Source of the DNA: Nitrospira sp.
GTDB lineage: Bacteria; Nitrospirota; Nitrospiria; Nitrospirales; Nitrospiraceae
Direction of reading: 5' to 3'
DNA length: 5,204 nucleotides
Assembly: GCA_024998705.1 (NCBI GenBank)
Contig: JACOEF010000344.1
Coordinates: 1 to 5,204 of the forward strand
Positions 1 to 5,204 of this stretch are shown in pieces. Both the position numbers and the translations under genes were made by a program. The notes under the pieces are model-generated. The model saw only the letters and a list, made by a program, of their open reading frames with translations. It ran no database searches and was not told the origin of the DNA. Each line of letters opens with the position of its first letter. Within the stretch, counting starts at the first letter, position 1.

Positions 1-840
1 GCAATCGCCGGTCCAATCGTGAGTTTTTTGCTCGCGGGCCTGTGCATCGGTCTGGTCTCGTTGCTGCAAACATTTCCAACCGGAACATCTATGCACGGGT
101 TGGTGGCACTGGGGACGTTGCTCGGGATGGTCAACACTCAGTTGGGCTTATTTAATCTGTTGCCGGGTTTTCCGTTGGACGGCGGTCGAGCCTTACGGGC
201 GGGGTTGTGGGCCTGGAGCAAGGATTATTACCGCGCGACGAGTCAGGCGGCATTAGTGGGCTTGCTGTTCGGTATCAGTTTCGGTCTCTTCGGAGCGTTC
301 CTCCTCGTCGGAGCCCTGTCCGGCACCGTCTCCGGCGCTCTGGCGAGCAGTGGGGGCTGGATCGTGTTGTTGGGCGCCTTTTTGTTCGCCGCTGCGCGCG
401 GGAGTCGGAAGCAGGCCGCCATCCGCGCGTCGCTGGCCTCGGTGCCGGTTCGCGAGCTGATGGTCAGCCATGTCGTCGCCGTATCCCCGGACAGCACGGT
501 GGAAGAGGCCGTGAACCAGTATTTTCTCCCCTACGGCTACGGAGGATTTCCCGTGGTGCAGGACGGCCGGCTGGTCGGTGTCGTGGGAGTGCGTGATGTG
601 CAACGGGTGAGCAATTCCCTCTGGGCGTTGCGCCGCGTGGCCGAGATCATGCAACCATCCAGCGATGACATGGTGGTGTCGCCGGATCTCTCGGTGATGC
701 AGGCGTTGGAGCAGATGTTAGCGACGGGGGCTGAACGGCTGGTGGTCGTTCAAGACGGGCAACTGCTGGGCCTGGTGACGCGTGCCTCCATTGGACATTT
801 CATTGAACAGCGACATCCATCCGGTATGGGATCCTCCTAG
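1..840 (+). CDS. Site-2 protease-type (M50B) membrane metalloprotease with two CBS domains, 5' truncated by window edge
   Basis: This is the C-terminal 279 residues of a polytopic intramembrane zinc protease of the Rip3/SpoIVFB-like M50B family, which cleave membrane-embedded substrates such as anti-sigma factors or membrane regulators. The frame is open to base 1 and begins AIAGPIVSFLLAG, matching the conserved family A-G-P segment (fragment residues 3-5), so the GTG at 19 is an internal Val and not the start. The HExxH zinc motif lies before the window. The second metal-ligand motif is present as NLLPGFPLDGGR at residues 52-63, with the expected Asp at 60. Hydrophobic segments lie near 1-20, 33-55, 83-106 and 118-132. 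Two CBS domains follow, at about 149-205 (PVRELM...) and 213-275 (VAEIM...). In this family such domains usually sense adenylate nucleotides and control protease activity. The TAG stop lies inside the terminal repeat of the adjoining element, so the last residues may have been changed by its insertion. The substrate is unknown. Confidence 0.9.
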   Translation, partial: AIAGPIVSFLLAGLCIGLVSLLQTFPTGTSMHGLVALGTLLGMVNTQLGLFNLLPGFPLDGGRALRAGLWAWSKDYYRATSQAALVGLLFGISFGLFGAFLLVGALSGTVSGALASSGGWIVLLGAFLFAAARGSRKQAAIRASLASVPVRELMVSHVVAVSPDSTVEEAVNQYFLPYGYGGFPVVQDGRLVGVVGVRDVQRVSNSLWALRRVAEIMQPSSDDMVVSPDLSVMQALEQMLATGAERLVVVQDGQLLGLVTRASIGHFIEQRHPSGMGSS

Positions 841-856
841 CCCGGATTATTCATGA
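837..856 (+). repeat. Left terminal inverted repeat of the 284-bp element
   Basis: CTAGCCCGGATTATTCATGA pairs with 1101-1120 at 18 of 20 positions, with mismatches at the fifth and ninth bases. The inner 11 bases (846-856) are a perfect match. The TAG at 838-840 is the stop codon of the upstream protease gene. The repeat ends in the palindrome TCATGA, so it offers ATG inward and, on the other strand, a TAA stop outward. Confidence 0.85.
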
Positions 857-911
857 ATCCCTGCTCCGTCGTCCGATCTTCTCGCCCGGCGGGGTCCTTC
901 TCGTTCGATCT

Positions 912-1032
912 CCTCGACGGACTGCCAGTACGCTTGCGCCGGTCTTACTTGCGAGAAACCCCGGCGGGCCTCGGTCTCGAACGCCTCGCGGAGTCCGGAG
1001 GCCCCGATGCGTACTCGTGCAGTACGTGGAGG
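912..1032. repeat. Interrupted inverted repeat inside the element (long hairpin)
   Basis: The left arm 912-933 pairs with the right arm 1009-1032 in four blocks: 912-915 with 1029-1032, 917-919 with 1025-1027, 921-925 with 1019-1023, and 927-933 with 1009-1015. That is 19 base pairs with two single mismatches and one small internal loop (C926 opposite 1016-1018). Further in, GCGAG at 951-955 pairs with CTCGC at 985-989; a competing stem joins 966-972 to 998-1004. Nested inside the terminal repeats, this makes the whole element a long imperfect palindrome that could fold as DNA cruciform or as RNA. Confidence 0.7.
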
Positions 1033-1100
1033 GTCCGATGGGCGAGCCCGACGGCCGAAGGCTCGTCGCAGCAGTGGATCAGCGGTTGGAGTAGAAGCGC

Positions 1101-1120
1101 TCATGAATAATGCGGACTAG
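1101..1120 (-). repeat. Right terminal inverted repeat of the 284-bp element
   Basis: TCATGAATAATGCGGACTAG is the reverse-complement partner of 837-856 with two mismatches. It ends 25 bases before the stop codon of the convergent yihY-type gene at 1146, so unlike the left repeat it does not enter the neighbouring gene. Confidence 0.85.
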
Positions 1121-1145
1121 CGATGCGGCTCGATCGGAGGCTGCG

Positions 1146-1967
1146 TCAAGCGGGTCGTCGGCATTGGCACTCGTGAGTCACGACCGCGCCGAGGAGCACC
1201 AGCGCAGCGGAATAGTAGACCCAGAGCATGAGGAGCACCACTTCGAGCAACGACCCGTACAGTTGAGTGTAGACGGCGGCATCTTCCAGGTAGGTCACGA
1301 ACAGGGCTTTGGCGGAGACCCACAAGAGGCTGAACACCGCGCCTCCGATCGTCGCCTCACGCCACGTGGGGCGCTGATGCGGAAGAAATCGATAGAGACA
1401 GGTCACGGCGGCGAACGCGAGTAGGAATGGGAGCGAATAGGCGATCAGGAAATCATGGGCGGCGATGGCGACCAGGTTGATCCCGAACAGGCTCGGCGCA
1501 TAGGTCGTGAGCAGTTCGATGGCCTGGGTGGCGACGAAGGAGATGAGGGGTAAAAATCCCAGCATCCAAATCAAGGCGACGGCCACGAGCGTTGAAATCA
1601 ACGGATGCCGCTTGGCTGCCGTGCCGAACACCGTGTTCATGGCATAGTCCAGTTCATAAAATACCAGTGCGCCGAACCAACCGAAGGCGAGAAACACCGC
1701 CCATCGGACCTCTTCCTGTTCCGCCACGCGGCGAATATCCCTGGCGAGGCGTTCACCCATGCTGGGAAGAAAGCCTTTTAAGAATCCCAGCAAAAATTGA
1801 TAGCCGATGACATCCTGGCTCACGATGAAACTGATGCCGTAGAGCAGCAGGAACACCATGGGGAAGAGAGACAGCAGGGAGAAGAAGGCCAGCGAGGCGG
1901 CCAAGCTGAGACAGCCTCGCCGTCGAAAGGTGTCGAACACGTTGGAGAGAAGCGACAAGTTAGTCAT
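1146..1967 (-). CDS. YihY/BrkB-family (UPF0761) inner-membrane protein
   Basis: A 273-residue polytopic membrane protein, close to the roughly 290 residues of E. coli YihY. Family hallmarks are the N-terminal segment LAASLAFFSLLSLFPMVFLL near residues 22-41 with its conserved Pro at 36, a later LYRFLP...R..W block, and a C-terminal YGSLLEVVLLMLWVYYSAAL stretch followed by LGAVV. About six membrane spans are expected. The family was once called ribonuclease BN, but that activity belongs to the ElaC/Rbn protein; the true function is unknown. I chose ATG at 1967. The frame can extend to ATG 2057, adding 30 Arg/His-rich residues that do not look like this family and have no Shine-Dalgarno ahead. 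ATG 1967 has only a weak AGGG (1972-1975) at short spacing, so the start is moderately certain. The gene follows nuoN on the same strand (133-bp gap) and converges on the protease gene. No clear promoter is visible in the gap. Confidence 0.88.
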   Translation of the reverse strand: MTNLSLLSNVFDTFRRRGCLSLAASLAFFSLLSLFPMVFLLLYGISFIVSQDVIGYQFLLGFLKGFLPSMGERLARDIRRVAEQEEVRWAVFLAFGWFGALVFYELDYAMNTVFGTAAKRHPLISTLVAVALIWMLGFLPLISFVATQAIELLTTYAPSLFGINLVAIAAHDFLIAYSLPFLLAFAAVTCLYRFLPHQRPTWREATIGGAVFSLLWVSAKALFVTYLEDAAVYTQLYGSLLEVVLLMLWVYYSAALVLLGAVVTHECQCRRPA

Positions 1968-2100
1968 GCAACCCTGGGCGGTGTGGACTCGGTGAGCGAC
2001 GACACATGGCCGGGTCCGGTGCAGAGCGCGTTGTGAGGAAGGCTGGTGCAACGTCATCGCAGAAGTGCAGACGCCACCGCATGACGAACGATCCGAGATG

Positions 2101-3576
2101 CTACTTTAAGAGCGGCGCGGCCTGGCTGGCCAATGACCACAGACCATTGGGGAACAGACCCAGAAGCACGACGCCGGCGAGGGCGCAGGCCAGAACCACT
2201 GACAGGGCCGGAGAGGTTTCCAGCCGTGATTGGGTGGCGATGGAACCTTCGGCCTCGCGCATATACATGACCATCACGACGCGCAGGTAGTAGAAAGCTG
2301 AAATGGCGGCGAAGATGACGGCCACGATGGCCAGCCATGTCATGCCCCCGTTGACGGCAGCCATAAAGATGTAGAACTTACCGATGAAGCCTGCGGTCGG
2401 GGGAATGCCGGCCAGCGACACCAGAAATACCAGCATGAAAAAGGCCGCCAATGGTTCTCGCTTGGCCAACCCTGCATAATCTTCGATCTGGTCGCTCTCT
2501 TGCCCTTCCTTGCGCAACATGCCGATCAGCGCAAACGCTCCGAGCGTCATGAACGAATAGATGGCAATATACAGCAAGACGCTCGCGAAACCGGTCGAGG
2601 CCCCTTCGCCGCTGTGGCGACCTGCCACCACGACCCCGATCAGGGCATACCCGGCATGGGCGATGCTGGAATAGGCCAGCATGCGTTTGATGTTGGTCTG
2701 CACGATCGCCACGAGGTTACCCAACGCAAGGGTGGCGAGACAGATCACCGTAAATAGGACGGACCAATCGGCGCTGGCTGCCCCCAGGCCCTCCACGAAC
2801 ACGCGGAGGAACGCGCCGAAACTGGCGGCTTTCGAGGCGACGGCCATAAAGGCCGTGACGGAGGTTGGGGCCCCTTGATACACGTCCGGAGTCCACATGT
2901 GAAACGGCACCGCGGCCATTTTGAATCCGAATCCGACCGCCAGCAGCACCAGCGCCAGGGAGAGGAGGGGGTCTCCGGTTCCGTGCGTGGTGATCGCGGT
3001 TGCAATGGCGGACAGGCCCGTGCTGCCGGCCAGGCCGAACAACAGCGAGATGCCGTACAACAAAATCCCGGAAGAGAAGGCACCCAGCACGAAATACTTG
3101 GCCGATGCCTCCAGCGATCGAGCCTCGGTACGCTTCAGTCCGGCCATCACATAGAGTGAGAGCGACATCAGTTCGGTTCCGAGGTAGATGGTCAGCAGAT
3201 CGGCGCCGGACACCATCACCATCATCCCGGCCAGTGCGAGCAGGACAAACCCGTAGTACTCCCCGATACTCAGGCGTTCGGCCTTGAGATAAGCCAGGGA
3301 GAGCAGCACAGTGAGTCCGGTGACGATATAGAGCAACAATTTCCAGAATGCCGCATAGGCATCGATCACGACCATGCCGCTGAACGCGGACACGCGACCC
3401 GTCATCTGAGAAGATGTCAGGCCGATGCACATGGCAAGCGCACCCAATGTCAGCCAAGCGAGGACGTCTTTCTTGGAGGTTTCAAGGATGGGGTCCAGCG
3501 CCAACACAAGACAGGCCGTCCCGATGACGATGAGTTCCGGAAGGATAGTCAGAAGGTCCTGGAGTGGAAAGGTCAT
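2101..3576 (-). CDS. nuoN: NADH-quinone oxidoreductase subunit N
   Basis: A 491-residue polytopic subunit of the complex I membrane arm, one of the three Mrp-antiporter-like proton channels; E. coli NuoN has 485 residues. About 14 membrane helices are expected. The channel residues are all present: Glu135 in YLGTELMSLSLYVM (TM5), Lys219 in GFGFKMAAVPFHMW (TM7), Lys249 in AVASKAASFGAF (TM8) and Lys400 in TAGFIGKFYIF (TM12). These correspond to E. coli E133, K217, K247 and K395. The subunit signature PDVYQGAPTSVTAFM lies at 230-244 and separates N from M and L. The ATG shares four bases (ATGA) with the nuoM stop, which points to translational coupling; the only Shine-Dalgarno candidate is a weak AGG about 10 bases upstream. 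The gene ends the visible nuoL-M-N block. Nothing in it appears truncated or shifted. Confidence 0.97.
   Translation of the reverse strand: MTFPLQDLLTILPELIVIGTACLVLALDPILETSKKDVLAWLTLGALAMCIGLTSSQMTGRVSAFSGMVVIDAYAAFWKLLLYIVTGLTVLLSLAYLKAERLSIGEYYGFVLLALAGMMVMVSGADLLTIYLGTELMSLSLYVMAGLKRTEARSLEASAKYFVLGAFSSGILLYGISLLFGLAGSTGLSAIATAITTHGTGDPLLSLALVLLAVGFGFKMAAVPFHMWTPDVYQGAPTSVTAFMAVASKAASFGAFLRVFVEGLGAASADWSVLFTVICLATLALGNLVAIVQTNIKRMLAYSSIAHAGYALIGVVVAGRHSGEGASTGFASVLLYIAIYSFMTLGAFALIGMLRKEGQESDQIEDYAGLAKREPLAAFFMLVFLVSLAGIPPTAGFIGKFYIFMAAVNGGMTWLAIVAVIFAAISAFYYLRVVMVMYMREAEGSIATQSRLETSPALSVVLACALAGVVLLGLFPNGLWSLASQAAPLLK
3573..3576 (-). other. nuoM stop / nuoN start overlap (ATGA)
   Basis: On the minus strand ATGA combines the nuoN ATG (3576-3574) with the nuoM TGA (3575-3573). 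With no strong Shine-Dalgarno for nuoN, ribosomes finishing nuoM probably restart here, keeping the two subunits near equal amounts. Confidence 0.85.
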
Positions 3577-5141
3577 CGTGTTGCTGCCTGGTCAGAAGAT
3601 GAGTGAGGACGTGCTGACGCGAGCCTGGCTGCCGGCTGGTCTGCTGTGACCGGAGTCGGCTGGTGTTCGACGGCAACTGCGGGAGCCTTCGAGCCGGCCA
3701 GGAGATGCGTCACACTGGCATGCAGACGGGTCAATAACGGGTTTGGAAAAATTCCCAGCGCGAACACGAGCACGATTAGTGGGATGAGTGTCGCTGTCTC
3801 GCGGATGTTGAGATCCAGAAGATGTGCGCGATGGGCCGCAGCCGGGGTTCCGAAGACCATTCGCTGCATCAGCCAGAGCATGTAGGCTGCGGCCAGGATC
3901 ACTCCTAATGCGGCCAAGGTCGTCGCGAACTGACTCCAGACGAACGTCCCGGCCAGGACCAAAAATTCGCCGACGAAACTGTTGGTGCCGGGTAGCCCCA
4001 AGGACGACAAGGCAAAAATCATCAGAAAGAGCGCATAACGTGGCATCGGTCCGGCCAGGCCCGTATTGTCCAGAATCTGGCGGCTGTGCGTCCGTTCGTA
4101 GATGATGCCCACGCACAGGAAGAGGCCTCCGGTGGTGATGCCGTGATTCACCATCTGCATCACCGCCCCTTCGATGCCCTGGATGTTCAGGACGAAAATA
4201 CCCAGGGTGACGAAGCCCATGTGGCTGACGCTGGAGTAGGCGATGAGTTTCTTGATGTCCGTCTGGGCCAGGGCCATGTAGGCGCCGTAAATGATACCGA
4301 TGATCGAAAGCGCGATCATCGGTTTGGTGAAGCTCACGGTGGCGTCCGGCAACATCGGCAGGGTGAAGCGGAGGAAGCCGTAAGTCCCCATTTTCAACAG
4401 GACACTCGCGAGAATCACGCTGCCTGCGGTCGGTGCCTCCACGTGCGCATCAGGCAACCAGGTGTGGAAAGGAAACATCGGCACCTTAACCGCGAAGGCG
4501 GCGAAGAAGGCAAGGAACAACCACATCTGGAGTGAGGCGCTGTAGGTGCCTCGGCTCAATTCCAGGATATCGAAGGTGTGTCCGCACTGGAAATAGAGGG
4601 CGAGGATGGCGACCAGGAGCAGCACGCTGCCGGCCAGGGTATAGAGGAAAAACTTGATCGCCGCATAGAGACGGTTGGGGCCGCCCCAGACGCCGATGAG
4701 CAAATACATCGGGATCAGCATGGCTTCCCAGAACACGTAAAACAGCACGAAGTCCAGGGCGACGAACACCCCCAGCATGGCTGTTTCCATCACCAGGAGC
4801 ATCGACATGAACAGCTGGACGCGCTTCTCGATCGCGGTCCAGGACACGGTAACGCACAAGGGCATGAGGAAGGTGGTCATCAACACCAGGGGAAAACTGA
4901 TGCCGTCCAGGCCCAGGCTGTATTGCACCGGCGGAGAGTTGATCCAGGAGGCATGCTCCACGAACTGCATCCCGGTGGATGAGGAGTCGAAGAGCCACCA
5001 GAGAGGGAGCGCCAGCAGGAAGTCGGCGACGGTCACGCCGAGCGCCAGCCAGCGGGCGGACTCTGCCTTGACCAGCAGGCACAACAGGGCTCCGGCTAAT
5101 GGCAGAAAAATGATCAGACTCAGCCAGGGAAACGAGCTCAC
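3573..5141 (-). CDS. nuoM: NADH-quinone oxidoreductase subunit M
   Basis: A 522-residue proton-pumping subunit of complex I; E. coli NuoM has 509. Key residues are intact: Glu139 in VFWEAMLIPMYLLIG (TM5), Lys219 in FAVKVPMFPFHTWLPDAHVE (TM7), Lys250 in ASVLLKMGTYGFLRF (TM8), and Glu392 in NSFVGEFLVLAG (TM12), which replaces the Lys used by NuoL and NuoN. The motif TWLPDAHVEAPTAGSVILA is typical of M. The start is GTG at 5141, chosen because AGAAGGA lies 7 bases upstream and the protein then opens with the usual hydrophobic helix (FPWLSLIIFLPLAGALL). The start is 27 bp after the nuoL stop. The last 40 or so residues (about 482-522) form a hydrophilic Ala/Pro/Ser-rich tail with no membrane segment, longer than the E. 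coli protein has. Its coding region runs into the nuoN start with a 4-base overlap. Confidence 0.97.
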   Translation of the reverse strand: MSSFPWLSLIIFLPLAGALLCLLVKAESARWLALGVTVADFLLALPLWWLFDSSSTGMQFVEHASWINSPPVQYSLGLDGISFPLVLMTTFLMPLCVTVSWTAIEKRVQLFMSMLLVMETAMLGVFVALDFVLFYVFWEAMLIPMYLLIGVWGGPNRLYAAIKFFLYTLAGSVLLLVAILALYFQCGHTFDILELSRGTYSASLQMWLFLAFFAAFAVKVPMFPFHTWLPDAHVEAPTAGSVILASVLLKMGTYGFLRFTLPMLPDATVSFTKPMIALSIIGIIYGAYMALAQTDIKKLIAYSSVSHMGFVTLGIFVLNIQGIEGAVMQMVNHGITTGGLFLCVGIIYERTHSRQILDNTGLAGPMPRYALFLMIFALSSLGLPGTNSFVGEFLVLAGTFVWSQFATTLAALGVILAAAYMLWLMQRMVFGTPAAAHRAHLLDLNIRETATLIPLIVLVFALGIFPNPLLTRLHASVTHLLAGSKAPAVAVEHQPTPVTADQPAARLASARPHSSSDQAATR

Positions 5142-5148
5142 GAATGCG

Positions 5149-5155
5149 TCCTTCT
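5149..5155 (-). promoter_or_regulatory. Shine-Dalgarno sequence of nuoM
   Basis: AGAAGGA on the minus strand, 7 bases before the GTG at 5141. It decides the start: an ATG at 5167 in the same gap is out of frame with nuoM and opens only a 9-codon frame, and no ATG start is available near by in the nuoM frame. Confidence 0.8.
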
Positions 5156-5168
5156 CTCGCGCGTCATA

Positions 5169-5204
5169 CTAGAACAACAAATACACCGTTAGGATCACCA
5201 CGGC
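5169..5204 (-). CDS. nuoL: C-terminal end of NADH-quinone oxidoreductase subunit L (truncated by window edge)
   Basis: The minus-strand frame entering from the right edge reads AVVILTVYLLF and stops with TAG at 5171-5169. A short hydrophobic end of this kind, 27 bp ahead of nuoM, is what the last helix of NuoL would look like, and nuoL directly precedes nuoM in nearly all nuo operons. Only 11 residues are visible, so the assignment rests mainly on position. Confidence 0.7.
   Translation of the reverse strand, partial: AVVILTVYLLF

Larger units (their letters stand above)
837..1120. mobile_element. 284-bp MITE-like or foldback element with 20-bp terminal inverted repeats, no transposase
   Basis: The segment is bounded by near-perfect inverted repeats, CTAGCCCGGATTATTCATGA at the left and its reverse complement at the right, matching at 18 of 20 positions. 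Both outer ends are CTAG, a tetramer I find only once elsewhere in the window (at the nuoL stop). CTAG could be part of the repeat or a 4-bp target duplication. The interior has no transposase and is itself partly self-complementary, with a long stem at 912-933/1009-1032. It lies exactly between two convergent genes, where a small insertion does least harm. The size, termini and lack of coding content fit a non-autonomous MITE-like element. Alternatives are a repeated structural element of the REP/BIME kind, or a two-way transcription terminator. I cannot name a family. Proof would come from finding further copies in the same genome. Confidence 0.65.

Noticed and set aside
847..1110. Either 85-residue opposed frame (853-1110 plus, 847-1104 minus) as a real gene
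   Set aside because: Both frames are defined by the repeat ends, have no recognisable domain or Shine-Dalgarno, are Arg/Ser-rich as expected from random GC-rich DNA, and lie within a palindromic element. They are reported as a finding, not as genes.
1125..1144. Possible small hairpin after the yihY-type stop as an intrinsic terminator
   Set aside because: GCGGCTC at 1125-1131 can pair with GAGGCTGC at 1137-1144 only with a wobble and a bulge, and no T-tract follows on the minus strand.
1110..1424. Plus-strand 104-codon open frame
   Set aside because: It lies mostly opposite the well-supported YihY-family gene and has a charged, low-information composition typical of an antisense shadow.
1968..2100. 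Promoter, riboswitch or small RNA in the nuoN-yihY gap
   Set aside because: I saw no convincing -35/-10 pair, no stable hairpin and no recognisable riboswitch pattern in these 133 bases.
2717..3457. Long minus-strand 246-codon frame overlapping nuoN
   Set aside because: It is an alternative frame inside nuoN, with Arg-rich composition and no domain; nuoN has full-length family conservation.
4086..4535. Plus-strand 149-codon frame, and similar ones at 4578-4982
   Set aside because: These are His/Glu/Gln-rich antisense shadows of nuoM, a usual result of the opposite strand of membrane-protein genes.
1..5204. CRISPR array, tRNA, rRNA or defence system
   Set aside because: No regularly spaced direct repeats, no tRNA-like or rRNA-like segments and no nuclease, helicase or toxin-type genes are visible; apart from the element the window is filled by housekeeping membrane-protein genes.

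Overview
The window looks like part of a GC-rich (roughly 60 %) bacterial chromosome with a NADH-quinone oxidoreductase (complex I) operon of the nuo type. It has two converging gene groups. A plus-strand gene enters from the left edge and ends at 840. On the minus strand, read right to left, are the last codons of nuoL (5204-5169), nuoM (5141-3573), nuoN (3576-2101) and a YihY/BrkB-family membrane protein gene (1967-1146). Nothing in the sequence names the species. A Nitrospira-like member of the Nitrospirota is my best guess from gene content and composition, held with low to moderate confidence.

Left region (1-840): the C-terminal 279 residues of a site-2-protease-type (M50B) intramembrane zinc metalloprotease carrying two CBS domains. 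The part with the HExxH zinc motif lies outside the window. A GTG at 19-21 can look like a start, but the reading frame stays open to base 1 and conserved family residues lie upstream of that GTG.

Middle gap (837-1145): between the two converging genes sits a 284-bp element bounded by 20-bp terminal inverted repeats identical at 18 of 20 positions. It has no transposase and is internally self-complementary, with a 19-bp interrupted stem at 912-933/1009-1032. The left terminal repeat supplies the TAG stop codon of the protease gene. It resembles a non-autonomous MITE-like or foldback element. It also holds two exactly opposed 85-codon open frames whose start and stop codons come from the repeat ends. 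I judge these non-coding by-products. This is the least ordinary part of the window.

Right region (1146-5204): NuoL, NuoM and NuoN are the three antiporter-like proton-pumping subunits of the complex I membrane arm. The key buried Glu and Lys residues are intact in NuoM (E139, K219, K250, E392) and NuoN (E135, K219, K249, K400). nuoM starts with GTG behind a good Shine-Dalgarno sequence, and the nuoM stop overlaps the nuoN start as ATGA. The yihY-type gene follows nuoN on the same strand after about 130 bp and may be co-transcribed, but its function is unknown and need not relate to respiration. The operon promoter would lie to the right of the window.
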